A stretch of 64,000 bases of DNA from an uncultured Collinsella sp. (GCA_900544865.1 UQXA01000002.1:1-64000), one strand, 5' to 3'; positions 43,785 to 53,656 are shown, counted from the first letter of the stretch. Notes: generated from the sequence alone by a model not told the origin. Numbers and translations are program-made.

Positions 43785-44870
43785 ATGAAGCCACGTAACA
43801 TTGCCATCGCCTGTGGTGTCACGGGAGTCGCCGTCGGCCTTGCCGCTGCCACCGGCATCGTTTATCACAAGCAAATCAAGTCCGCCGCGTCGCTCAAACG
43901 CTTGACCGGCTACGCGGATAGCTATGACCTGTACGCAATCGACATCGCCTACGACTACGATCTTGATCGCATCATCGCCGCTGGCGTGCGCGACGACCAG
44001 GCCTACATCGATGCCGTGGTGGCGCAGGTGCTGCCCGGTGTGCCGGTACATGTCCAGGCGCCCCAGTTTGCCTGCAGCGCTTTTGTCGCCGTAGATGCCG
44101 AAGGCCGCGTGCGCACCGGTCGCAATTACGACTTTAAGGACGACACCTCGGCGCTGCTGGTGCGCAATCACCCACGCGACGGCTATGCCTCCATCGGCTT
44201 TGCGGCCCTCAATAACCTGGGCGCCAACACTCCACTTGACTCCGTCGCCGGACGCGCCGCCGCACTCATGGGCCCGTTTGCCCAGCTCGACGGTGTTAAC
44301 GAATGCGGCGTGTCCATTGCCGTACTCACTCTGGATTCCAAGCCCTGTGACCAGGACACGCAACGCCCCGTCATCAATACCTCGCTCGCCATCCGTCTGG
44401 TGCTCGACCGCGCGGCTACCACGCAAGAGGCCGTCGACCTGCTTTCCGCCTACGACATGCACGCCATGGCAGGACGCGATTACCACTTTTTTATCAACGA
44501 CGCCGCCGGTGACGCGCGCATAGTAGAGTGGGATCCGCGCGATCCGGACCGCGCTTTCAAAGCGACTCCAGTACGCCAGGTTACGAACTTCTACGCTTGC
44601 TATGACGACGAAGTGCTGCCCAACCAAAAGAATGGCGAGCTGGGCCATGGTAAAGAGCGCGCCGTCGCAATCGCCGATGTCCTTGACGCCCATGTCGGTG
44701 CTCAGGACGAGGCAGTCGCTTGGAAGGCCCTGCGCGCCGCAGCGCAAGAGCCCAATCCGAAAGATATCACCAGCAACACGCAATGGTCGGTCGTCTTTGA
44801 CAATACCGAACCCGCCGCCGCTATTACGCTGCGCCGCCACTGGGGCGACGTCGACGCCTTCGCACTGTAA
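43785..44870 (+). CDS. Membrane-anchored Ntn amidohydrolase, choloylglycine hydrolase-like
   Basis: 361 residues. An N-terminal hydrophobic segment (about 6-26) is followed by a charged linker, then the Ntn core starting at C97 in FACSAFVAVDAEGRV; GRNYDFK and the NECGVSIAVLTLD stretch follow, as in linear amide C-N hydrolases (bile salt hydrolase, penicillin acylase). In secreted members the nucleophile Cys is internal and exposed by cleavage, which would apply here. Bile-salt or acyl-homoserine amides are possible substrates; none can be chosen from sequence. Confidence 0.85.
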   Translation: MKPRNIAIACGVTGVAVGLAAATGIVYHKQIKSAASLKRLTGYADSYDLYAIDIAYDYDLDRIIAAGVRDDQAYIDAVVAQVLPGVPVHVQAPQFACSAFVAVDAEGRVRTGRNYDFKDDTSALLVRNHPRDGYASIGFAALNNLGANTPLDSVAGRAAALMGPFAQLDGVNECGVSIAVLTLDSKPCDQDTQRPVINTSLAIRLVLDRAATTQEAVDLLSAYDMHAMAGRDYHFFINDAAGDARIVEWDPRDPDRAFKATPVRQVTNFYACYDDEVLPNQKNGELGHGKERAVAIADVLDAHVGAQDEAVAWKALRAAAQEPNPKDITSNTQWSVVFDNTEPAAAITLRRHWGDVDAFAL

Positions 44871-44939
44871 GGAGCCAGGCCCGTCGACCTTACGCTCGCC
44901 TGACGTTGTTTACATTTCTATACGCTTGAGCTAACACGT

Positions 44940-44972
44940 TTTACCCCCTTATCAACAGTGTACGGGGGTAAA
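44940..44972. promoter_or_regulatory. Palindrome upstream of pfkA
   Basis: TTTACCCCC-N15-GGGGGTAAA, perfect 9-bp arms, 38 bp before pfkA; a TATAAC hexamer follows at 44986. Suggests an operator or a leader hairpin. Confidence 0.6.
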
Positions 44973-45010
44973 CTTATGCGCATGTTATAACTTGCCCGGA
45001 AGGATTCATC

Positions 45011-46090
45011 ATGCTCAGGATCGGTCTTCTTACCAGTGGCGGCGACTGCCAGGCGCTCAACGCCACTATGCGCGGCATCATCAAAACGCTTATGACCAAT
45101 AGCGAAGAACCTATCGAGATCTATGGTTTTGAGGACGGCTACCAGGGCCTTATCTACAGCAGATTCCGTGTCATGACGCCCGCCGATTTTAGCGGCATCC
45201 TCACCCGCGGCGGCACCATCCTGGGCACGAGCCGTACGCCGTTCAAGCGCTTGGACATTCCCGAGGCCGATGGCGTCGAGAAGGTGCCCGCGATGGTCCA
45301 CACCTATCATAAGTTGCAGCTCGACTGCCTGTTTATGCTGGGCGGCAACGGCTCCACCAAGACCGCCAACCGTCTGCGCGAAGAAGGCCTCAACGTTATC
45401 GCCCTGCCCAAGACCATCGATAACGACACCTGGGGCACCGAGCTGACGTTTGGCTTTACGAGTGCCATCGACGTCGCCACCAAGTGCATCGACGACATTC
45501 ACACCACCGCTTCGAGCCATGGTCGCGTGTTCGTTATCGAGATCATGGGCCACAAGGTTGGCTGGATCCCGCTGTATGCCGGCGTCGCGGGCGGCGCGGA
45601 TGTCATCTTGATTCCCGAGATCCCCTACGACATGGATAACGTCATCAAGACCATCGAGCATCGCATGGAAACCGGCAGCCGCTTTACCATCGTAGCCGTC
45701 GCCGAGGGCGCTATCTCCAAGGAGGACGCGGCGCTGTCCAAGAAGGAGTACAAGAAAAAGCTCGCCGAGCGCACGAGCCCGTCGATCGTCTACGACATCG
45801 CCAAGGAGATCGAGGCCAAGACCGGTCGCGAGACCCGCGTCGCCATCCCCGGCCACACGCAGCGCGGCGGTCAGCCCGACGCCCAGGACCGCATCTTTGC
45901 GACCCAGTGCGGCGTCGAGGCCGCGCTGGGCTGCCTACGCGGCGAGTTTGGCTACATGATTGCCCTGCGTGACGGCAAGATGTGCCACATGCCGCTCGAG
46001 GAGGTCGCTGGCAAGCTCAAGTACGTCGACCCCCAGAGCGATCTAGTGCGCGAGGCCAAGGCGTTGGGCATCAGCTTCGGCGACGAATAG
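45011..46090 (+). CDS. pfkA: 6-phosphofructokinase
   Basis: 359 residues. Converts fructose-6-phosphate to the 1,6-bisphosphate. Motifs: GGDCQALNA at 10-18, GGNGS at 111-115, PKTIDND at 133-139 with catalytic D137, and MGHKVGW. The residues that set the phosphoryl donor are G114 (ATP-like) with K134 (as in pyrophosphate or mixed-substrate enzymes) and N113 where ATP enzymes have Asp. This fits the actinobacterial mixed clade; the donor is uncertain. Its stop lies in the long inverted repeat F1. Confidence 0.95.
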   Translation: MLRIGLLTSGGDCQALNATMRGIIKTLMTNSEEPIEIYGFEDGYQGLIYSRFRVMTPADFSGILTRGGTILGTSRTPFKRLDIPEADGVEKVPAMVHTYHKLQLDCLFMLGGNGSTKTANRLREEGLNVIALPKTIDNDTWGTELTFGFTSAIDVATKCIDDIHTTASSHGRVFVIEIMGHKVGWIPLYAGVAGGADVILIPEIPYDMDNVIKTIEHRMETGSRFTIVAVAEGAISKEDAALSKKEYKKKLAERTSPSIVYDIAKEIEAKTGRETRVAIPGHTQRGGQPDAQDRIFATQCGVEAALGCLRGEFGYMIALRDGKMCHMPLEEVAGKLKYVDPQSDLVREAKALGISFGDE

Positions 46091-46267
46091 CCTCGGCTGG
46101 AACCGCCCCCATCGGAGGCCCCCAGGGCTTACCTCCCAAATCGTCCTCGGACATGTCAGGATCCCGCCGTGCGCTTCGCGCGGCGGGATCCTTCCGTCCT
46201 GCGGAAAGATTTGGGAGGTAAGCCCCGGGGCCTCCTACGGTGACTGGGGAGGCCGAGACTATTCGTC
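46082..46267 (+). repeat. Family F bulged palindrome, copy 1
   Basis: About 186 bp, arms GACGAATAG...TATTCGTC that include the pfkA stop codon, middle arms TTACCTCCCAAATC / GATTTGGGAGGTAA, central perfect hairpin GGATCCCGCCG...CGGCGGGATCC (46159-46191). Between the stems is the conserved loop GTCCTC / TGCGGAAA. Confidence 0.85.
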
Positions 46268-46272
46268 TTCTT

Positions 46273-46646
46273 GCTGCGGGTGCCTGGGGTAGGATGCGGC
46301 GTGCATTTTTGGGAGTATTCAGCAGCCGAGGGTGCCTGCATACTGGATTTTGGGCGAGAGACAGGCGCCGCGGGCCGCATTCTGCAAAAAAATGAGCGGT
46401 CCTCGAGGCGCCGGAGCTCAAAGTCAGGCTTTCAATGCGCTTTTGTGCGCCCGCTCCCACACCCGCGGACTCCGGGATGCTGAATTCTCCGGAATTTGCA
46501 CGCCGCCCCCTGGGTTACCCGTAGGCAAAAAGCAACCGCCCCGCCGAAATATGCAATCGGCAGGACGGTTTATGCAATTTAGTGGCTGTGGGCGCGTCGG
46601 TGGCTCGCTACAGCTTGAATCCCAGAACGGGTTACTCGGCGCTCTT
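46273..46646. repeat. 370-bp repeat R, copy 1
   Basis: Direct copy of 48747-49118, around 85-90% identical by eye. Contains internal inverted ends (46273-46336 against 46462-46525, sharing GGAGTATTCAGCA-like cores) and a CCGCCCCGCCGA hairpin near 46540. The last part matches the 3' end of the FtsX-type gene. No convincing coding frame. With F1 and A7 this accounts for the 46091-46777 gap. Confidence 0.85.
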
Positions 46647-46659
46647 AAAAGCGCCGAGT

Positions 46660-46697
46660 AACCCGCCAAAAAGGGACAGGTTCATCTTTGGCAGGTT
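46660..46697 (+). repeat. Family A hairpin repeat, copy 7
   Basis: AACCCGCCAAAAAGGGACAGG to TTTGGCAGGTT, with flank AATCTGGGCAAACG. Preceded by GCGCTCTTAAAAGCGCCGAGTAA, the codons of a permease C-terminus GALKSAE-stop, so it again begins at a stop codon, here of a remnant. Confidence 0.88.
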
Positions 46698-46777
46698 AAT
46701 CTGGGCAAACGCCGGACAACCATTAGGTGGCCCGGCGTTTGCCCCGCTTTGCTGGGAATGTCTGTCGTTCAGTGCTC

Positions 46778-47098
46778 TTACTGGCCAGTCCAGTGTTGCG
46801 CATAGCTTTTAATGTCTTCGGTAAAACCATCAAGATCGTCGAGGGTAATCACGCTGTCGATAAGCAAATTAGCTATCTCACGGTGCATTGTACTGCGGCG
46901 AAGGTCGTTCACCAGCACTCCTGAGGACAGCTTATCCCTATTGATACGCTCTTCTAGTGCCCAAAATCTACTGGACGCTTCGCTGTCGCCGTTCAGCATC
47001 TCAACGTACTGGCCGATGAGCTTTTCCATATAACGTTCTTGCCATTGGGGAAGCATTTTCTTAAACAGCTTCCAGTCGCTTTCGGCTACGTCGCGCAT
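46778..47098 (-). CDS. Conserved hypothetical protein
   Basis: 106 residues, helical and charged, starting MRDVAESDWKLFKKMLPQWQ. It carries WALEERINRDK and DLDGFTEDIK. I recognise it as a small cytosolic protein common in gut Firmicutes and Actinobacteria, usually unannotated, sometimes mislabelled as a transporter; it has no membrane segment. Function unknown. Isolated in a repeat-rich stretch, GC well below neighbours, which suggests horizontal transfer. Confidence 0.75.
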   Translation of the reverse strand: MRDVAESDWKLFKKMLPQWQERYMEKLIGQYVEMLNGDSEASSRFWALEERINRDKLSSGVLVNDLRRSTMHREIANLLIDSVITLDDLDGFTEDIKSYAQHWTGQ

Positions 47099-47227
47099 AT
47101 GTCCTCCGCTCGCTAAACGGGCTTTTCCATTTGCCTTTCATTCTATTTGGTTTTCGTTCGCGGGCGTGGATGAGAGGCTCTCTTTAGCCTTCGAGATTGG
47201 GCCTGAATGGGTCGTATGCCACAAAAC

Positions 47228-47367
47228 GGGCCTATCTACTACGTTTGCTACCACACCCTCGACCATGACAAAGATTGTAAAAATAAAACCGCAGGTAGAA
47301 AGCTTGCCAGTTTTCGAAAAAGGCGGGTATGGTCGGCCCCTTCGGGCTAAACGTAGTAAATAGGCCC
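47228..47367. repeat. 140-bp imperfect inverted repeat
   Basis: Ends GGGCCTATCTACTACGTTTGC and GCTAAACGTAGTAAATAGGCCC pair with one or two mismatches; inner CGACCAT / ATGGTCG also pair. TTTTCTT follows. The 47099-47547 gap holds this element and B2. Confidence 0.7.
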
Positions 47368-47430
47368 TTTTCTTGGCGCGCGGTCAGCTCAATGCTTATC
47401 TCCGTGCCGGAACTGACCCAATTGTTTGTT

Positions 47431-47497
47431 AGTTGCGGTGATATAGGGACTGTTTGGCGCTTTGGAGCCTCAAAACAGTCCCTATATCACCGCAACT
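47431..47497. repeat. Family B long hairpin, copy 2
   Basis: 67 bp with 25-bp perfect arms beginning AGTTGCGGTGATATAGGGAC. Lies 50 bp past the XRE gene stop. Confidence 0.9.
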
Positions 47498-47547
47498 TGG
47501 AAGGGACGGGCGGTGTCGGATGAGTGGCGCTGGCGGGTTAGGGCGGT

Positions 47548-48468
47548 TTAGGCCTGTTTGCGGTGCTTCCATTGTTTGCGGCACCAGTGCATAAGCGCTT
47601 TTACGATGGGAATCGTGATGAGGATGACCCATGCGGGATGGGGCTGTCCCAGGCAGAACCACATGTAGAGGAACCAAGTTATGGCAGCTGCCGGGTAGAC
47701 GGCGTCGACAAGCTTTGACAGATGACGTCGGTCGATGAAATCGCCAAGCGCGTAGTAGACGGGAATCAAAAAGACGAGGAAAAGTCCCGTAGTCCACACG
47801 CCGCAAATAATGCCGAGCGCCAGATAGGCGAGGGCGACAAGCACGGGGAAGGGGAACTTATTCCACGCGCGACCGAGCTTGGTGTGGAAATGCTTGCCAT
47901 GATGGTCGAGCTTGTCGCGCGCCTCTTTCCAGCTGGAGAATTGTTCGCCGTCGATAACCACGGTGCCATCGGCATTGGTGTGCACGCTGTGCCCGTCGTC
48001 CTCTAGCGTGTCAATATGTACGCCGCCCGGCCCCACGTGCACCTCTTCACCCTTGCGGTCGTTGGTCACATGGATGCCGCTCCAGCCAACATGGACTTCC
48101 TCGCCTTTATTGGGATCAATGACGTGGATGCCGCGCGCAAGGGAAATATCGACAAGTGGTTTGTCGCCGCAATCGGCGTGCTCAGTAGAAGCCTCAACCT
48201 CGTCAGCCACATCCGCCGTCTCGGTGTCGGCACTGCCGTCCTCAAGGTCGTCGGCATCGCTAGCCGCTTCCCCATACAACAGCTCGTCCAACGACACGCC
48301 ATACAGTGCGGCGAGCGCAATAAGGTTATCGGTATCGGGTGAGGACTCACTGCGCTCCCATTTACTGACAGCCTGGCGACTTACGCCCAGTTGGGCAGCA
48401 AGGGCCTCCTGAGAAAGACCGGCAGCTTTGCGGCGATCGACGAGACGCTGCGCCATCGCAAGGTCCAT
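47548..48468 (-). CDS. XRE-family regulator with membrane C-terminus
   Basis: 306 residues from ATG 48468 with AAAGGAACCACC upstream. Helix-turn-helix at about 8-62: GLSQEALAAQLGVSRQAVSK then WERSESSPDTDN. An acidic linker (70-100) leads to an internal repeat, KGEEVHVGWSGIHV and KGEEVHVGPGGVHI, probably short beta hairpins. Three or four hydrophobic helices occupy the last 90 residues. A membrane-tethered DNA-binding protein; signal and target unknown. Flanked by family B hairpins on both sides. Confidence 0.85.
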   Translation of the reverse strand: MDLAMAQRLVDRRKAAGLSQEALAAQLGVSRQAVSKWERSESSPDTDNLIALAALYGVSLDELLYGEAASDADDLEDGSADTETADVADEVEASTEHADCGDKPLVDISLARGIHVIDPNKGEEVHVGWSGIHVTNDRKGEEVHVGPGGVHIDTLEDDGHSVHTNADGTVVIDGEQFSSWKEARDKLDHHGKHFHTKLGRAWNKFPFPVLVALAYLALGIICGVWTTGLFLVFLIPVYYALGDFIDRRHLSKLVDAVYPAAAITWFLYMWFCLGQPHPAWVILITIPIVKALMHWCRKQWKHRKQA

Positions 48469-48651
48469 GGTGGTTCCTTTCATGTGGTGACCGTAATCGA
48501 ATGAGGCGAGTATGCCGAAAACAACCGGTAGCGACCACCATTTCTAGTTAGAATCTGCCCCAACCCTACCGCAACTACCAGTAGCAACCCCTAACGACCT
48601 GCCATTTCATGACAAATGTCAGTGCAAATAACAACCAAGAGCCCTCTCGAT

Positions 48652-48719
48652 AAGTTGCGGTGGAATAGTTCCCGTTTGGCATAGCAGAGCCATAAACGGG
48701 AACTATTCCACCGCAACTT
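48652..48719. repeat. Family B long hairpin, copy 3
   Basis: About 67 bp. AAGTTGCGGTGGAATAGTTC and inverse, total 27-bp arms, loop GGCATAGCAGAGCC. Inner arm differs from copies 1 and 2 with matching changes on both sides. Confidence 0.9.
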
Positions 48720-48746
48720 ACTATTAGGCCACGCACTCGCAGAGTA

Positions 48747-49118
48747 GCTGCGGGTGCCTGGGGTAGGATGCGGCGTGCATTTTTTGGAGTATTCAGCAGC
48801 CGAGGGCACCTGCATACTGGATTTTGGGCGAAAGGCAGGCGCCATGGGCCGCATCCTGTAAAAAACGAGCGGCTCTTGAGGCGTTGGGGGCTCAGAATCA
48901 GGACTTTAAGCGCTGTTTTGTGCGCCCGCTCCCGCACCCGCGGGCTCCGGGATGCTGAATACTCCGGAATTTGCACGTCGCCCCCTGGGGTACCTGCGGG
49001 CAAAAAGCAACCGCCCCGCCGAAATATGCAATCGGCGGGGCGGTTTATGCAAAAATGCGGTTGTGGTACATTACAGCTCGCTACAGCTTGAATCCCAGGC
49101 AGGTTACTCGGCGCTCTT
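48747..49118. repeat. 370-bp repeat R, copy 2
   Basis: Direct copy of 46273-46646. Includes a strong AACCGCCCCGCCGA / TCGGCGGGGCGGTT hairpin near 49010-49045 that, on the minus strand, would terminate the FtsX-type gene. Its right end overlaps the last codons of that gene. It and B3 fill the 48469-49103 gap. Confidence 0.85.
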
Positions 49119-51874
49119 GAGGGCGCCGACCATGTCGATCTTGTTGAGCGTTCGGTTGGTGGCGAGGTTGACGATAAACGTAAAGCCAAAGGAAAGCACC
49201 ACGGCGAGCACGTAGCTTAGCGGCTCGACTTCGACGTCAAAGTACAGCGACGGCATCTGCAAAATGTACGTAAAACTCTCGGCCAGCAAGCCGCCCAGTG
49301 GCACGCCCAGCGCGGCGCCAATTGCCGTGAGGATCAACGTCTCCTTGTTGACGTAATGGTGCACCTCGCCACGGCGGAAGCCCAGCACCTTGATGGTCGC
49401 CAGCTCGCGTTCGCGCTCGGAGATATTCGTGTTGGACAGCGTAAACACCACCACAAACGATAGGCACGCCGCCATAAAGGTCACGAGCACCACGACGGAA
49501 TTGATAATCGTAAAGTTCGCCTCGTAGTTCTCCCAATGCTCGGCCGTACTCGAAATCGTAAGCCAACCGTCGCTCTTAAGATTCTTGCTAAACGCAATCT
49601 GGTCGGCCGACGAGCCCTTAAGCAGCACAAAGACGCCGTTGAGGCGTGCGCTTCGACCGAACGCGCGCTCATAGGTGCCCTGCGTCATGTAAAGCGTGTT
49701 GCCCAGATAGTTAAGCGAAATGTCACTGACTTTGACCTTGGCAACATTGAGCGACGAATCCTGGACGTGTGCCGTATCGCCCGGCTGAATCCCCAGCACC
49801 AGCTGTGAACTCTTACTCAGATACACGTCTCCGTCACGCAAAGACAGCGGCTCTTTGGACTCGTCCTCGAGGCGCACATAGTCGTCCAGGTCGTTCGTGC
49901 GGTCATCGGGCACCACGATCAGCTGCACGGTCTCGCTCTTGCCGCCAAACGTAAAGGTGACGTTGTCGGTCATAATCGGCAGCGTCGAAGTCACGGTCAC
50001 GTTGGAATCATTGGCCGCGCTGCGCTCATCCAACGCCGCGCACGTCTGCGTAAAGTCATCGGGGTTGGCGACAGCCAGCAGGTCGTAGCGCGTGATATGC
50101 CCGTACTGTTTGGGCGAAAGCGTCACCGACGTATCACGGATGCCCATTCCGCAGATCACGAGCGCTGTGCAGCCGGCGATACCGAAGATGGTCATAAAGG
50201 CGCGCTTTTTGTAGCGGAACAGGTTACGCGCCGCCACCTTGTTCAAAAAGCCCATGCGACGCCAGATAAAGCCGATACGCTCAAGCAAGATGCGCGAGCC
50301 AGCGCGCGGGGCCTTGGGGCGCATGAGTGAGGCTGGGGTCTCGGCCATCTCGTGGCGGCAGGCGATAATCGTAGCGCCCACCACGCCCACGGCAAACAGC
50401 GCCACCGACACGAGCGACGACACGATGTCGTACGAAAGCAGCATCTGAGGCAGTGAATACATGTCGTCGAACACCGTAAACAGGAACAGCGGCAGGCCCA
50501 CAAATCCGATAATGTTGCCGAGCACGCCGCCAATCAGACACGCCCACAGCGCATAGTCCACGTATTTGGACAGAATACGCCCGCTCGAATAGCCGAGTGC
50601 CTTGTACAGGCCGATGAGCGTGCGCTCCTCCTCGACCATGCGCGTGGCGGTGGTAAGACTGATGAGCACAGCAACGACAAAGAAGATAAATGGGAAAACC
50701 GTGGCGATGGTCTCGATCGAAGAACTGTCGCTCTCTACGCTCGAGTAGCTTGCGATATTGCCGCGGTCCTGGATGTACCAGGTGCATTCGCCCAGGTCAG
50801 AGAGCTCGGCGCGGGCATCGGCAAACTGCTGGTCGGCGGCGGCACGGCGCTGGTCCAGGTCGGCTTGCGCCTGCGCACGCTCGTCGCTGCCCTCTGCCAT
50901 GCGGTTGATGTTGCCCTGTTCAATCCCAAAGAGCATATTCGTCTGGCGCTCAGCCGCATCTAAGCTTGCCGGCGTGTCGACTGTCAGCTCCTGAGCGCGC
51001 GCCTTCTCACGCTCCTCGCGGATCTTCTCGATATTGTCCTTGACCTTGTTGATCTTTGCCGCGTAGGCATCCGAATAGGAGTTGAGGCTCTTGGCTCCCT
51101 CGACGATCACGTGGACCGCGGAGTAGGAAGAAGATGTCGCGGCGTCCTCGCTCACATAGAACTTATAGTCCGCCGCCGAAGCAGCGCGAAAGGCGTTGAC
51201 TGTCGAATCGGAGCTCACATCAGTGGGATCGAGGACCTCGGCCGTAATGGTGTAATCGCCCGCGGCAAACTGATCCTTGGCGCTTTGGTTCGACGAGCTC
51301 GCGTCATTGGCGGCAAAACTCACCGTATCGCCGAGCTTTTTGCCCGAAGCCTTCAGGAACTTCGAAGTCACCGCGACCTCATCGGCGCTCTCGGGCAAAT
51401 CGCCGTTCACGAGCACTGGCTGATCGATGTTCTCCTTGGAGAGACTTTGCACGACCACGCGCTCGCGCGTTGTGCCCACGGCGGTGTAGGCGGTCTCGGT
51501 GTAGATGCCCTCGGCCGTTTCGACGCCATCGACCTCTTGGATCGCAGCAAGATCGTCATCGGTCAGACCATAGGTCGACTGCACGTTAATGTCATAAACA
51601 TTCTGCTGGTCAAAGTAAGCGTCGACCGAATCGCACAGATCCTCGCAACCCGCCTTGAGGCCGCACATCACGCTCACGCCGAGCGCAGTGATCACGACGA
51701 TGGACAAGAAGCGTTTGAGGCTGCCGCGAATCGTGCGGTAGACACCGCGGCGAAACACCGTCGGCACCATATCGTTTGAGCTTTGGGCAGTGCGGTAGGT
51801 CGTAAAATCCTGCTCGCACTCCGTGTTCCGCGCGTCGCGGCGTTGGCTGTTTTGGCGGTCCTGATCCATGGGCG

Positions 51875-51881
<7 letters not shown>
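49104..51881 (-). CDS. ABC transporter permease, FtsX/MacB type
   Basis: 925 residues. First helix about 58-78, then a 300-residue extracellular domain with a coiled coil (KVKDNIEKIREEREKARAQE, about 275-350), three helices at about 390-510 (first FtsX domain), a second extracellular domain (about 575-770) and a last helix group (about 775-910) with the second FtsX domain, ending GALKSAE. The layout fits exporters or mechanotransmission complexes acting on envelope lipids, peptides or lipoproteins. Overlaps the ATPase gene by seven bases; starts at GTG 51881 or ATG 51869. Confidence 0.92.
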
Positions 51882-52576
<695 letters not shown>

Positions 52577-52629
52577 CGATCGGTTCCCATCTGGTCGGAT
52601 AACTCTTTAGTATTACCCATTTCGCACCG

Positions 52630-52662
52630 ACTAAAAAGGGACGGGTTTATTTTGGCAGGTTC
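52630..52662 (+). repeat. Family A hairpin repeat, copy 8 (degenerate)
   Basis: CTAAAAAGGGACGGGTTTATTTTGGCAGGTT with flank TATATGGGGAAACGG. One arm is decayed so the stem is short. Confidence 0.8.
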
Positions 52663-52777
52663 TATATGGGGAAACGGCAGCTATAGATGAGGCGCCGGGG
52701 AGGCAGAGAAATCATCGATGGGGTCAGGCCGACCGCCAAACACAACGCACGCATCTCAATCTGTCAGCCAAATCATT

Positions 52778-52791
52778 CGAACAGCTGTTCG
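52778..52791. promoter_or_regulatory. LexA-type SOS box
   Basis: CGAACAGCTGTTCG, a perfect 14-bp palindrome matching the Gram-positive/actinobacterial LexA consensus CGAAC-N4-GTTCG. A TATGAT hexamer starts at 52796, so LexA would cover the promoter of the GyrI-like gene. Confidence 0.75.
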
Positions 52792-52847
52792 TTTCTATGA
52801 TATGATTCCGCTATCTAAGCAGGCCAATACGCAGAAAGGCGGCCAAC

Positions 52848-53486
52848 ATGGCGTTCGACTTTAAGAAGGAATGCAAGGAGCTCTACAGACCTGCAAGCAA
52901 GCCGAGTATCATAACTGTCCCGCCTATGAGCTACGTTGCCGTTCGCGGAAAGGGCGACCCAAATACCGAAGGTGGCGAGTATCAAAATGCCCTGCCGCTG
53001 CTTTACGGCATCGCCTATACCGTCAAGATGTCAAAGAAAGGCTCAAGGAGTATCGAGGGCTATTTCGACTTTGTGGTACCGCCGCTCGAGGGCTTCTGGT
53101 GGCAAGACTCCCCGAGCGGCGACATCGATTATGTACGCAAGGACGATTTCAACTTTATCTCGTGCATCCGCCTGCCCGATTTCGTCACTCAGGATGACTT
53201 TGACTGGGCGGTCGCGGAAGCCACGGCCAAAAAGAAACTGGACTTTTCTGCCGTCGAGCTGCTTAAAGTTGACGAGGGTCTCTGCGTTCAATGCATGCAT
53301 ACCGGACCCTACGACAGCGAGCCGGCAACCGTAGACGCCATGCATGAATATGCGACCGAGCAGGGCTATGTCCCCGACTTCTCAGACACCCGTTTACATC
53401 ACGAAATCTATCTTTCCGATCCACGCAAGTGTGCGCCGGAGAAACTTAAGACTGTGGTTCGTCATCCTATCAAGCGCGCTGAATAG
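52848..53486 (+). CDS. GyrI-like domain protein
   Basis: 212 residues, single GyrI-like/SOUL-type small-molecule-binding fold. Features: PPMSYVAVRGKGDPNTEGGE near 25 and the paired sheet elements EGFWWQDSPSG and LCVQCMHTGPYDSEPATVD. Such domains bind toxic ligands or gyrase. ATG 52848 follows AAAGGCGGCCAAC. The LexA-type box in its promoter recalls E. coli sbmC/gyrI, which is SOS-induced. Role in DNA-damage or drug response is inference. Confidence 0.85.
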   Translation: MAFDFKKECKELYRPASKPSIITVPPMSYVAVRGKGDPNTEGGEYQNALPLLYGIAYTVKMSKKGSRSIEGYFDFVVPPLEGFWWQDSPSGDIDYVRKDDFNFISCIRLPDFVTQDDFDWAVAEATAKKKLDFSAVELLKVDEGLCVQCMHTGPYDSEPATVDAMHEYATEQGYVPDFSDTRLHHEIYLSDPRKCAPEKLKTVVRHPIKRAE

Positions 53487-53656
53487 CGTGGAGCGTCATT
53501 TCACGCGCTGGGTTTTAAGCCAGCCAACCAGCCGCCTCCTAGGCCGTCCGGTAATTATCTTGACGCGGCCCGTCGCATCTTATAAGTTTGTTTTGCTAAA
53601 GCTGGAAAGCCTCTCAACGATGCGCAACTCCAGCTCTTTTTCTATCAAGAGGCTTA

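Noticed and set aside
46332..46661. 109-residue frame within repeat R
   Set aside because: The corresponding frame in the second copy (48747-49118) is not conserved as a protein; only the last codons match a permease tail.
47166..47363. 65-residue plus-strand frame
   Set aside because: Lies across the 140-bp inverted repeat; no start signal and no family resemblance.
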